Shown here: positions 1 through 7,867 of the stretch, piece by piece
Layout of the letters: each line of letters starts with the position of its first letter
Numbering within the stretch: position 1 is the first letter of the stretch
Assembly (NCBI GenBank): GCA_003137035.1
Contig: PLEM01000111.1
Coordinates: forward strand, 1 to 33,359
Origin: Bryobacterales bacterium
GTDB taxonomy: Bacteria > Acidobacteriota > Terriglobia > Bryobacterales > Bryobacteraceae
Direction: 5' to 3'
DNA length: 33,359 nt
Program-made: the position numbers and the translations under genes
The notes under the pieces: model-generated
The model's input: only the letters and a program-made list of their open reading frames with translations
Database searches by the model: none
Told to the model about the DNA's origin: nothing

Positions 1-603
1 GTTACGACGAACAACGACCTGGTGCTCGACATGAGCGGGGTCGGGCAGTTCTTCGGGCTGGGCCCCGAAGTGCCGCTGGTTACGAGCTACGAGCAGCAAC
101 CCATCGTGCAGGATCTGAAAGGCGCGGCCACGGTGTTCCCGCTGGTGCGCTCCCTGGAACTGAAAGCGACCGCCAAGACCAATCCCGAAAAGCTATTCCA
201 GACCTCCGCGGACAGTTACGCCACCACCGATCTCTCTTCCCGTGAGATCCGCATCGATCCCAAGAAAGACAAGAAGGGTCCGCTGACGCTCGCCGCCGCT
301 TCCACATACAACACCGGAAAGAGCGGCGGCAGCCCAGCCCGCTTCGTGGTGGTGGGCGGCTCCGCCTGGGCCGCCAACAGCGTCCTCCCGTCTCGCAACT
401 TCGACAATCGGGACCTGCTGATGAACATGGTCAACTGGCTGACTTCCGACGAGGACCTGATTTCGATTCGCCCCAAGGAGCCTACTAACCGGCCGCTATC
501 CCTGAGCCAGCGCCAGATGAGCGTGATCCGCTACACCTGCCTGATCCTCATCCCGCTGGTATTCGTAGCCGGTGGCATCGGCGTCTGGTGGAAGAGGAGA
601 TAA
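1..603 (+). CDS. GldG-like ABC transporter auxiliary protein, C-terminal part
   Basis: The reading frame is open from base 1, so the gene starts upstream of the window; about 200 residues remain. The fragment has a soluble alpha/beta region with a segment (FVVVGGSAWAANSVL) typical of the GldG / ABC_transp_aux family. One C-terminal membrane helix follows (about residues 174-196 of the visible part), ending in WWKRR. Family members are periplasmic-facing partners of ABC-2 type exporters, named from gliding-motility GldG but widespread in non-gliding bacteria. The next gene encodes a DUF4340 protein, the usual neighbour of GldG-type genes, which supports the call. The substrate cannot be told. 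The end of this gene carries the ribosome binding site (gaggag, about 593-598) of the next one. Confidence 0.75.
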   Translation, partial: VTTNNDLVLDMSGVGQFFGLGPEVPLVTSYEQQPIVQDLKGAATVFPLVRSLELKATAKTNPEKLFQTSADSYATTDLSSREIRIDPKKDKKGPLTLAAASTYNTGKSGGSPARFVVVGGSAWAANSVLPSRNFDNRDLLMNMVNWLTSDEDLISIRPKEPTNRPLSLSQRQMSVIRYTCLILIPLVFVAGGIGVWWKRR

Positions 604-606
604 CCG

Positions 607-1935
607 ATGCGGAAGCGCGGTTTGTGGATTGGCGTCGTTCTGCTGGTCCTGCTGGCCGGCGGCATCTGGTGGTCGAACAAGTCCGACGAGGCCCGCGCGA
701 AGCGGCCCCCCGCCGACGCTCCGCCCAAAATCATCGACATGCCCGAGGGCCAGCTCCAGAAGGTCGAGATCCGCAGGGCCGTGGGCGAAACCACCGTGCT
801 GGAGTACAAGTCCGGCAAGTGGCAGATCACCGCTCCCCAACCCTTCGAGGTCGATCCGCAGGCTTCCAGCTCCCTGATCTCCAGCCTGTGCGCGCTCACC
901 TCCGAGCGCGTGGTCGAGCAGAAGACTTCCGACCTCTCTCCGTACGGTCTCGCCAAGCCTGCTCTGGAAATTGTCGCCATCAAAAAGGACGGCAAGAGCC
1001 TGCGCCTTTCCCTCGGCGACGAGACGCCCTCCGGCAACAGCAGCTACGCCAGCCTCCAGGGCGATCCGCGCGTTTTCACGATTTACAGCTACATCAAGAC
1101 CGCCCTCGGCAGGGACTCCAACGACCTGCGCGACAAGCGCCTGCTGACCTTCGATCCCGAAAAACTCGTCCGAGTGGAGCTCGCCGCTAAAGGGCAAGAC
1201 CTCGAGTTCGGCAAGAACAACCAGAACGAATGGCAGATCCTGAAGCCCCGCCCGTTGCGCGCCGACGGCGGCCAGGTCGAGGAGCTGGTACGCAAGCTCC
1301 GGGACGCCAAGTTGGACCTTCCGGTCTCCGCCGAGGATTCCAAGAAGGCCGCCGCCGCATTCGCCTCCGGTGCGCAGGTGGCCCTCGCCAAGGTCACCGA
1401 CGCGGCCGGCACGCAGCAGTTGCAGCTTCGCAAAGACAAGGACAAGAACGTCTACGCCCGGAGCAGCGCCATCGAGGGAATCTACAAAGTCGCCCCAGAG
1501 ACCGCCGACGGCCTCGACAAAGGCCTCGACGACTTCCGCAACAAGAAGGTCTTCGATTTCGGCTGGAACGATCCGGCGAAGATCGAGATCCGCGACGCCG
1601 CGAAGCAATCCACGTACCAGAAGTCCGGCGAGAAGTGGATGTCCGCGGGCAAGCAGATGGATTCCACCTCGATGCAGACGGTCATCGACAGGCTGCGCGA
1701 CCTGGCCGCCGTCAAGTTCCCGGACCAGGGCTTCACCACTTCCGCGCTCGAGTTTACCGTCGCATCGAGCGACGGCAAGCGCGTCGAAAAGGTGGCCCTT
1801 GCCAAAGCCGGCAACGACTGGCTGGCGCGCCGCGAGAACGAGCCCACTCTGTATCAGTTGGATGCTAAGGTGGTGGAAGAGCTGCAAAAGGCGATCGCCG
1901 GCGTGAAAGAAGCCGCGCCGCCACGCAAGAAATGA
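607..1935 (+). CDS. DUF4340 domain-containing membrane-anchored protein
   Basis: This 442-residue protein has a single N-terminal membrane anchor (about residues 4-23, LWIGVVLLVLLAGGIWW) followed by a long, charged extracytoplasmic region. The region has repeated beta-rich segments of the form 'kWqItaP..f.vD', characteristic of DUF4340. Such proteins are normally encoded directly after GldG-like ABC-2 transporter subunits, as here, and are thought to belong to the same transport complex; their biochemical role is unknown. The ATG follows a GAGGAG-type ribosome binding site with about 8 bases spacing, 3 bases after the upstream stop. The stop overlaps the start of the next gene (ATGA at 1932-1935), which implies translational coupling. 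Confidence 0.8.
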   Translation: MRKRGLWIGVVLLVLLAGGIWWSNKSDEARAKRPPADAPPKIIDMPEGQLQKVEIRRAVGETTVLEYKSGKWQITAPQPFEVDPQASSSLISSLCALTSERVVEQKTSDLSPYGLAKPALEIVAIKKDGKSLRLSLGDETPSGNSSYASLQGDPRVFTIYSYIKTALGRDSNDLRDKRLLTFDPEKLVRVELAAKGQDLEFGKNNQNEWQILKPRPLRADGGQVEELVRKLRDAKLDLPVSAEDSKKAAAAFASGAQVALAKVTDAAGTQQLQLRKDKDKNVYARSSAIEGIYKVAPETADGLDKGLDDFRNKKVFDFGWNDPAKIEIRDAAKQSTYQKSGEKWMSAGKQMDSTSMQTVIDRLRDLAAVKFPDQGFTTSALEFTVASSDGKRVEKVALAKAGNDWLARRENEPTLYQLDAKVVEELQKAIAGVKEAAPPRKK

Positions 1936-3236
1936 ACGGTCTGCTGACCGACCTCTACGAACTCACCATGAGCGCCGGCTATTTCGAAGCCGGCATCTCC
2001 AACCAGGTCGCCACTTTTGAGCTTTCCATCCGCCGGCTGCCCGATCGCCGCAACTTCGTCGTCGCCGCCGGCCTCCCCCAGGTGGTCGAGTATCTGCTCG
2101 GGTTCCGTTTCGCTTCCGAGGAGATCGACTATCTCCGGTCGCTGCCCCAGTTCGCCCGCGCGAGCGCTTCGTTCTTCGAGCGGCTGCACGATCTGCGGTT
2201 CGCTGGCGACCTGTTCGCAGTCCCGGAGGGCACCCCGCTGTTCGCCGGGGAGCCGGTCCTCAACGTGCGCGCGCCCATCATCGAAGCCCAGATCCCCGAG
2301 ACCTACCTGCTCGCGACCATCGGATTCCAGACGCTCATCGCCACCAAGGCCGCCCGAGTGGCCCAGGCCGCCGGCGGCCGCGCCGTGGTCGAGTTCGGCA
2401 CCCGCCGCGCTCACACGCCCGAGGCCGGCGTGCTGGCCGGCCGCGCCGCTTACATCGGCGGCTGCATCGGCACGAGCAACACGCTCACCGGCTTTCGCGC
2501 CGGCATCCCGGTCTACGGCACCGCGGCCCATTCCTGGGTGCTGGCCTTCCCGAGTGAACTCGAGGCCCAGCGCCGGCTTCAGGAACTCCTTGGCCCCAAC
2601 ACCGTCTACCTCATCGATACTTACGATACGGTCGAGGGCGCCCGCATCGCCGCCTCCCTGGGCCGCCCGCTCTGGGGCGTCCGCCTCGATAGCGGCGATC
2701 TGATCGAGTTCTCCCGCGCGGTGCGCCGTATCCTGGACGACGCGGGCCTGCCGGATGCCAAAATCATGGCCAGCGGCGACCTCAACGAGTACAAGATTCG
2801 GGAAATCGTAGCCGCCGGCGCCCCCATCGACGCCTTCGGAGTCGGCGCCGAGCTGGCCACTTCCGCCGATGCCCCCGCCCTGGGCGTCATCTACAAGCTG
2901 GTCGAGATCGACGGCCGCTACACCGCCAAGCTCAGCCCCGGCAAGGTCACTTTGCCTGGCGCGAAGCAGATCTATCGCTTCCCGGACCACGACCTGGTTG
3001 CCCTCGCCCAAGAGAACGTGCCGACGCCAGGCGCCGAGCCGCTGCTCCGGCCCGTCATTTTCCACGGCCGGCTCCTAGAGCCCCTGCCCGACGCCAAAAC
3101 CGCACGCGCCCGCTGCGCCGGCTCTCTCGAGCGCCTGCCCGAGGCCCACCGTAGCCTCGAGTCCGCCGCGCCCTACCCCGTCGAATACAGCCCCGGCATC
3201 GGCGCGCTGATCGAATCCGCGAGGCCACACGCATGA
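1932..3236 (+). CDS. pncB: nicotinate phosphoribosyltransferase
   Basis: This 434-residue enzyme converts nicotinate and PRPP (with ATP) to nicotinate mononucleotide, the rate-limiting step of the Preiss-Handler NAD salvage pathway. Family signatures are clear: the N-terminus LLTDLYELTMSAGYF, the segment EFGTRRAHTPEAG, GTAAHSWV with His200 as the expected phosphorylated histidine, DTYDTVEGARIA, and VRLDSGDL. Length is within the usual range. The start codon overlaps the DUF4340 stop, and its own stop overlaps the start of the nicotinamidase gene (ATGA at 3233-3236), so the two salvage enzymes are translationally coupled. Product of one enzyme is substrate of the other. Confidence 0.95.
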   Translation: MNGLLTDLYELTMSAGYFEAGISNQVATFELSIRRLPDRRNFVVAAGLPQVVEYLLGFRFASEEIDYLRSLPQFARASASFFERLHDLRFAGDLFAVPEGTPLFAGEPVLNVRAPIIEAQIPETYLLATIGFQTLIATKAARVAQAAGGRAVVEFGTRRAHTPEAGVLAGRAAYIGGCIGTSNTLTGFRAGIPVYGTAAHSWVLAFPSELEAQRRLQELLGPNTVYLIDTYDTVEGARIAASLGRPLWGVRLDSGDLIEFSRAVRRILDDAGLPDAKIMASGDLNEYKIREIVAAGAPIDAFGVGAELATSADAPALGVIYKLVEIDGRYTAKLSPGKVTLPGAKQIYRFPDHDLVALAQENVPTPGAEPLLRPVIFHGRLLEPLPDAKTARARCAGSLERLPEAHRSLESAAPYPVEYSPGIGALIESARPHA

Positions 3237-3823
3237 AAACCGTTTTCTTCGACATCGACACTCAGATCGATTTTCTCTTCCCCGCGGGCGCGCTCTATGT
3301 CCCGGGAGCCGAGCGCCTGCTGCCTGCGCTCGCCCGACTCAATCGCTACGCCGCCGAACACTCGATCCCGGTGGTTTCGGACATGGACGCGCACGCCCAG
3401 GACGATCCCGAGTTCAAGGACTGGCCTCCGCACTGCGTCGCGGGAACCCTTGGCCAGCGGAAGCCCGCCGAACTGCTGCTCGAGCGCCGCGTGGCGATCC
3501 CGTCCGTACCCGGCGACTATGCGATCGGGGACGCCCAGCAGATCATCGTCGAAAAGCAGACGCTCGACGTGTTCAGCAACCCCAACGTTGCCGGGCTGCT
3601 CGAGAAGCTGGGCGCCGATCGCTACGTGGTCTACGGCGTGGTCACCGAGTACTGCGTCCACTACGCCATCACCGGCCTGCTGAAGACCGGCAAGCCCGTC
3701 GAGCTGGTGACCGACGCGATCCGGGAGATCGACCCCGCCGCCGCCCAGCGCACCCTCTCCGCCTTCGTCGCCGCCGGAGGCCGCCTCACCACCCTGGCCC
3801 AAGTCACCTCGGACACAGGCTGA
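3233..3823 (+). CDS. pncA: nicotinamidase / isochorismatase-family hydrolase
   Basis: This 196-residue cysteine hydrolase most likely deamidates nicotinamide to nicotinate, feeding the upstream phosphoribosyltransferase. The catalytic triad of the family is visible: Asp9 (FFDIDTQIDF), Lys108 (IIVEKQTLDVF) and Cys141 (GVVTEYCVHYAI). Candidate metal ligands are Asp52 and His54 (SDMDAHAQDDPEF) and His68 (WPPHCVAGT). The WPPHCV.GT segment is typical of true nicotinamidases as opposed to other isochorismatase-like hydrolases. It overlaps the upstream gene by 4 bases. The last four residues and the TGA stop (3821-3823) lie inside the left arm of a 54-base inverted repeat, so the extreme C-terminus has probably been rewritten by that element. 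Confidence 0.92.
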   Translation: MKTVFFDIDTQIDFLFPAGALYVPGAERLLPALARLNRYAAEHSIPVVSDMDAHAQDDPEFKDWPPHCVAGTLGQRKPAELLLERRVAIPSVPGDYAIGDAQQIIVEKQTLDVFSNPNVAGLLEKLGADRYVVYGVVTEYCVHYAITGLLKTGKPVELVTDAIREIDPAAAQRTLSAFVAAGGRLTTLAQVTSDTG

Positions 3824-3867
3824 AGGCCTGTGCCACACCGAGCCGTGGCACAGGCCTTCAGCCTGTG
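3814..3867. repeat. 54-base perfect inverted repeat with CTGAAG/CTTCAG cores
   Basis: Two 23-base arms (3814-3836 and 3845-3867) are perfect reverse complements around an 8-base loop (accgagcc). Each arm also contains a smaller hairpin of its own (caggc-tgaag-gcctg and its complement). No T-run follows, so a classical intrinsic terminator is not evident, but the transcript could fold strongly and may end or stabilise the operon mRNA. It belongs to the same core-sharing hairpin family as copies near 14026, 18382 and 21706. The left arm overlaps the last codons of the nicotinamidase gene. Confidence 0.9.
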
Positions 3868-3898
3868 CTGAGGGAGCGGCTGCACCCGGCAACTGGTG

Positions 3899-3904
3899 TA
3901 TGAT
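3899..3904 (+). promoter_or_regulatory. possible -10 element for the lactonase gene
   Basis: TATGAT lies 58 bases before the chosen start at 3963, after the inverted repeat that closes the preceding operon. No convincing -35 was seen. The assignment rests only on similarity to the -10 consensus and position. Confidence 0.3.
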
Positions 3905-3962
3905 GAGTCCGATCCGGAAATCCAAGGCGGAAATCCTTGGCAAGAAATCCGAAGGTGAACTT

Positions 3963-5111
3963 ATGACCAGATGCACTCTTCTTCTTGTGGCCGCGCTGGC
4001 CGTGCCGTCGGCGCCCGCCGCGGACATGTTTGTCTACTTTGGCACCCACGCGGAGGGTCCCAACCGCGGCTTCTCTCTGGCGCGCTTCGACACCGCCACC
4101 GGCATCCTGACCAGGCCCGAGTTCCTGATCCAGGCGGCGGCTCCGGCGTTTTTCGTGATCCATCCCGACGGCCGGCATCTCTACGCCTCCAACTCGATCA
4201 AGACCTTTCGGGGCCGGCCGGGCGCCGCGGTGAGCGCCTATGCCATCGATCCGGCGACGGCGCGGCTGACCCTGGTCAACCAGCGGCCCAGTGGCGGCGC
4301 CGACGCGAGCTACGTCAGCCTGGATGCCACCGGACACTACCTCTTCGTCGCCAATTACGAGGGAGGCAACATCGCCGCCTTCGCCCTCCAGCCGGACGGC
4401 AGCATCGGCAAGCGCACCGCTTTCTTCCAGCACACCGGCTCGAGCGTCAATCCGCAGCGGCAGAAGCACGCCTATGCGCACTCGATCCAGGTTGACCCGA
4501 CCAACCACTTCGTTCTGGTGGCCGACCTCGGCCTCGACAAGCTGTTCGTTTACCGCTTCAACGCCCGCGACGGCTCGATGCAACGCAACGACCCGCCGTT
4601 TGCGAAGGTCGCCCCAGGCTTGGGCCCGCGCCACTTCACGTTTCACCCCAACGGCCGCTTCGTTTACCTGGTCAACGAGATGGGCAGCGCGGTTATCGCC
4701 TTCGCCTGGGACTCCGCCCGCGGAGCGCTGACCGAGATCCAGACCGTCTCCACGTTGCCCCCGGATTTCAAAGGCGTCAACAACTGCGCCGAGATTCGCG
4801 TGCATCCCGACGGCAAGTTCCTCTACGCTTCGAATCGGGGCCACGACAGCCTGGCCATGTTCGCCATCGACGCGGCCACCGGCCTGCTGACACTGGTCGA
4901 GCACATCCCCACCCACGGCAAGACGCCCCGGAACTTCGAGTTCGATCCCGCCGGCCGCTGGCTGCTGGTCACCAACCACGACAGCGACAACGCCGTGGTT
5001 TTTCGCGTCGGCAAGAACACCGGCCGGCTCACGCAGGTCGGCGAACCCGTCTATATTCCTTACCCTTTCTGCGAGCGGTTTCTGCCGATTCCGGAAGGGC
5101 AAAAGCGGTAG
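3963..5111 (+). CDS. secreted lactonase-family beta-propeller (6-phosphogluconolactonase type)
   Basis: This protein of about 382 residues starts with a signal peptide (MTRCTLLLVAALAVPSAPAA) and continues as a repeated beta-propeller of the lactonase family (Pgl/YbhE type). Repeated blade motifs resemble FVIHPDGRHLYASNS, ATGHYLFVANYEGGNIAAF, HPNGRFVYLVNEMGSAV and HPDGKFLYASNRGHDSLAMF. Cytoplasmic relatives hydrolyse 6-phosphogluconolactone; a secreted version probably acts on another lactone or sugar, which cannot be named. An earlier in-frame ATG exists at 3900, but the 3963 start is preferred because it follows an AAGGTGA ribosome binding site and begins exactly at the signal peptide. The gene appears monocistronic. 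Confidence 0.85.
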   Translation: MTRCTLLLVAALAVPSAPAADMFVYFGTHAEGPNRGFSLARFDTATGILTRPEFLIQAAAPAFFVIHPDGRHLYASNSIKTFRGRPGAAVSAYAIDPATARLTLVNQRPSGGADASYVSLDATGHYLFVANYEGGNIAAFALQPDGSIGKRTAFFQHTGSSVNPQRQKHAYAHSIQVDPTNHFVLVADLGLDKLFVYRFNARDGSMQRNDPPFAKVAPGLGPRHFTFHPNGRFVYLVNEMGSAVIAFAWDSARGALTEIQTVSTLPPDFKGVNNCAEIRVHPDGKFLYASNRGHDSLAMFAIDAATGLLTLVEHIPTHGKTPRNFEFDPAGRWLLVTNHDSDNAVVFRVGKNTGRLTQVGEPVYIPYPFCERFLPIPEGQKR

Positions 5112-5123
5112 CTGGCGGCGCGC

Positions 5124-5129
5124 TATACT
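5124..5129 (+). promoter_or_regulatory. -10 element giving a leaderless or near-leaderless mRNA
   Basis: TATACT ends 7 bases before the ATG at 5137. A transcript starting 6-8 bases after the hexamer would begin at or next to the start codon. There is no ribosome binding site before this ATG, which agrees with leaderless translation. The -35 is not obvious. Confidence 0.45.
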
Positions 5130-5136
5130 GGGCGGC

Positions 5137-6534
5137 ATGTTCTCGCGCTTGGCGTGGGCAACCCTTGTTATCGGCTCGGCGGCGCTCGCGCAGCAGAATC
5201 CGGAAGACGCGCTGGTTCGCGACATTCTTCGCGAATTGATCGAGATCGATACGACCGCGCGGACGGGCAGCACGGGCAAAGCGGCCGAGGCGATGGCTGC
5301 GCGGCTGCGCGCGGCGGGCTTCCCAGAGGCGGACGTTCAGGTGCTCGGCCCGCGCCCCGAGCGCGCCAACCTGGTGGCCCGGCTGCGCGGCACGGGCGCG
5401 CGCAAACCGATTCTGCTCCTGGCCCACCTGGATGTGGTCGAGGCGAACCGCGCGGACTGGAGCACCGATCCGTTCCGGTTTGTCGAGAAGGACGGCTACT
5501 TCTACGGGCGCGGAACCATCGACATTAAGGACGGAGTGGCTGTCCTGGTTGCGGACTTCATTCGCTGGCGGCGGGAAGGCTACCGGCCGGATCGGGACCT
5601 GATCCTGGCGCTCACCGCGAACGAGGAGACCGGCGGGCCGGAGAACGGCGCCGCGTGGCTGCTCAGAAACCACCGCCCGCTCATCGAATCCGCGTACTGC
5701 CTCAACGTGGACGGCGGCGGCCTGGAAGTCAAGGGCGGCCGCAAGCTGCTCAACGAACTCCAGTACAGCGAAAAGGGCTTCCTGACCTTCGTGTTCGAGG
5801 CCCGGGACAAGGGCGGACATAGCTCGGTTCCGCGGAAGCAGAACGCGATCTACGAGCTCTCCCAGGCGCTGGTCCGGCTGAGCGCTCTCGAATTCCCGGT
5901 GATGCTGGATGCGGGCCGGCGCGCCTATTTCGAAGCCATTGGGGCTCAGGTAGGAGGGCAAGTCGCCCAGGCGGTCTCGAAGATGCTTTCGACCGACCCG
6001 CCGGATTCCGCCGCCGTCGCGTTGCTGTCAGCCGCGCCCGACTGGAACGCCATGCTGCGCTCGACCTGCGTGGCGACCATGCTCGAGGCCGGCCATGCCG
6101 AGAACGCGCTTCCGCAATCCGCCCGGGCCACCGTCAATTGCCGGGTTCTGCCCGGGCACGACCCTGCCGACCTCGAGCGCACATTGCGGCGCGCGATCGC
6201 CGACGATGCCATCAGCCTGACCCCGCAGAGCGCGCTGGATCGCGTCGGCAACTCGGTGTCGCCGCTCGATCCGGAGGTCATGCAGGCGATGAAGGCGACC
6301 ACCGAATCCCTCTGGCCGGGTGTGCCGGTGGTACCCATCATGTCGCAGGGCGGAACCGACGGCAAATCGCTGCGGCGCTCCGGCATCCCTACCTATGGCG
6401 TCTCGGGAATCGCCGACGACAGCGACGACATCCGGGCGCACGGCAAGGACGAGCGGATCGCCGCAACGGCGCTCTACGAAGGCCGCGAGTTCATGTACCG
6501 GCTGGTCAAGGCGCTGGCGCCGGCTACGCGGTGA
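5137..6534 (+). CDS. secreted M20-family metallopeptidase
   Basis: This 465-residue dizinc hydrolase of the M20/M25/M40 (ArgE/DapE/carboxypeptidase) family starts with a signal peptide (about residues 1-19, SRLAWATLVIGSAALAQQ). Active-site motifs are complete: LAHLDVVEA (His97 zinc ligand, Asp99 catalytic), RGTIDIKDG (Asp129 bridging zinc), ANEETGG (Glu163 catalytic base, Glu164 zinc) and a late His in DDIRAHGKDERI. A dimerisation (lid) domain begins near the GHSSVPRKQNAIYELS segment. It probably trims peptides or N-acyl amino acids in the periplasm; substrate is unknown. Its 3' end overlaps the convergent peptidase gene by 11 bases (6524-6534). Confidence 0.9.
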   Translation: MFSRLAWATLVIGSAALAQQNPEDALVRDILRELIEIDTTARTGSTGKAAEAMAARLRAAGFPEADVQVLGPRPERANLVARLRGTGARKPILLLAHLDVVEANRADWSTDPFRFVEKDGYFYGRGTIDIKDGVAVLVADFIRWRREGYRPDRDLILALTANEETGGPENGAAWLLRNHRPLIESAYCLNVDGGGLEVKGGRKLLNELQYSEKGFLTFVFEARDKGGHSSVPRKQNAIYELSQALVRLSALEFPVMLDAGRRAYFEAIGAQVGGQVAQAVSKMLSTDPPDSAAVALLSAAPDWNAMLRSTCVATMLEAGHAENALPQSARATVNCRVLPGHDPADLERTLRRAIADDAISLTPQSALDRVGNSVSPLDPEVMQAMKATTESLWPGVPVVPIMSQGGTDGKSLRRSGIPTYGVSGIADDSDDIRAHGKDERIAATALYEGREFMYRLVKALAPATR

Positions 6535-7867
6535 GCACGGATTCGATTGTCGTTATGTCCACCAAGCCGGCGCAGCCGTAAAGCACGGGAAGCAACTGGC
6601 GCGGCGGGAAGCGGCGGCGGAGCGCGGCCACGTGCTCGGTGCCGGCGCGGTAGGCTGGCAGGTACATGCGCCCCAGCAGCGGGTGACGGCCCCAGGCGCC
6701 GGAGAGTTTTTCCGCGCGCTCGGCGGAAACCAGGAAGTCGCGGCGAAGCGCGGCGGCCACTTCGGGCTGCGGCAGGCCTTCCCTCCAGGTGAGATACGAA
6801 GATTGGTTCTTCGCGTCGTCCTGGAGCAGGGCCAGCAGCGCGCCAATCTGCAGGTCTTCGTCGGGCAGTTCGTCCACTTCATTGACTCCGTGCGCGATCA
6901 GGATGGCGTTGTTGGCGATGCCTTCGAACAACGCGGCGGCGCGGGTGTTCATCGTAAGCACGCTGGCTTCAAATCCGACCCGGCCGCGAACGTACAGGTT
7001 CTGAAGATAGGCGAAGGTGGTAACGTGGCCGGGCGCCACCTCGTGGCTCACCAGTTGCTCGAACTCGGGCACGGAGATTTCGAGCGAGGCGTTGATTTCG
7101 TAAGTGGCCTCGTACTCCGGCGCGCCGTCCGGGCGCCGTGCGCGGCCCAGGTAGTTCATCGAGCCGGAGAACCAGGCGTCCTGAATCGGCAGGAAGCGGA
7201 TGTTGGCGCGCGGCACCCCGTGGAGTTCGCCGGGCAGCCAGGGCAGCAGGTTCTCGGCGCTGAGGCGGTCGAACTTGGCGACGAAGGCCTCCCCGAGGGC
7301 GCGCACGGAGGCCATGGGGACGCCGCGGGGCCGGCGCCAGGCATCCACGGCCGCGAGCAGTTCGTCGCCGCAGCGCGAAGGGTGCCCGGCTCGCGCCAGC
7401 AACTCGGCCACGCGCTCGCGTTTCGCCTCGGGATGCGACGGCGCGGGGGCCTGGCCCGTCGAGGCCTGAACGCAGCGCTCGTAAGGCACGGGGTCGCCCT
7501 TGCCGAGCAGCTCCATGGCCAGGTCCCACATCGTTTCAAAGCACAGCGCCAGGCCGCGCACGTATTCGCCGCGCGGGCCGGGCATCGCGTGGCCCTCCGC
7601 AGCCAGACCCGCGATAGCGCCACGCACGTCGACCGCGGCGAGGTAGGCGTCAATGGCGGCGCGGTCCGGGCTCTTCGACGAAACTCCGCCGGAGGCGCGC
7701 ACGGGAGCCGCGGTGGGATCGGTGTAGGCGGGCGGAAGCGGCTCATCCGAAAACCAGGAATCCGCGATGAAGCGGCCCGTGCCCGACAGGCACATCACGT
7801 CGCCGCCCCACAGAGTGTCGATGCCCAGAATGGCGTTGCCAACGAGCGAGGGAAAAGATTCGCTCAT
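6524..7867 (-). CDS. HExxPGH metallopeptidase, DUF885-like
   Basis: This 447-residue protein has no signal peptide and is expected to be cytoplasmic. The key motif is SHEVAPGH (His275, Glu276, His281) with a later acidic residue in ALFEGIANN (Glu315), matching the gluzincin-like signature of DUF885 proteins. Relatives are treated as zinc carboxypeptidases or oligopeptidases, though few are characterised. The start codon overlaps the stop of the OPT transporter gene (ATGA, 7864-7867) and has a strong AAGGAGG ribosome binding site inside that gene, so the two are coupled. The pairing suggests breakdown of imported peptides. Its 3' end overlaps the convergent M20 gene by 11 bases. Confidence 0.8.
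   Translation of the reverse strand: MSESFPSLVGNAILGIDTLWGGDVMCLSGTGRFIADSWFSDEPLPPAYTDPTAAPVRASGGVSSKSPDRAAIDAYLAAVDVRGAIAGLAAEGHAMPGPRGEYVRGLALCFETMWDLAMELLGKGDPVPYERCVQASTGQAPAPSHPEAKRERVAELLARAGHPSRCGDELLAAVDAWRRPRGVPMASVRALGEAFVAKFDRLSAENLLPWLPGELHGVPRANIRFLPIQDAWFSGSMNYLGRARRPDGAPEYEATYEINASLEISVPEFEQLVSHEVAPGHVTTFAYLQNLYVRGRVGFEASVLTMNTRAAALFEGIANNAILIAHGVNEVDELPDEDLQIGALLALLQDDAKNQSSYLTWREGLPQPEVAAALRRDFLVSAERAEKLSGAWGRHPLLGRMYLPAYRAGTEHVAALRRRFPPRQLLPVLYGCAGLVDITTIESVLTA

Noticed and set aside
496-1887. 463-codon open frame on the minus strand opposite the DUF4340 gene
   Set aside because: It is the antisense shadow of a GC-rich gene; the composition is low-complexity Leu/Val/Gly/Asp and no family is recognisable.
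1854-3065. 403-codon minus-strand frame opposite pncB
   Set aside because: pncB has clear motifs on the plus strand; the antisense frame has none.
3858-5279. 473-codon minus-strand frame opposite the lactonase-family gene
   Set aside because: Antisense shadow without domains or a plausible start context.
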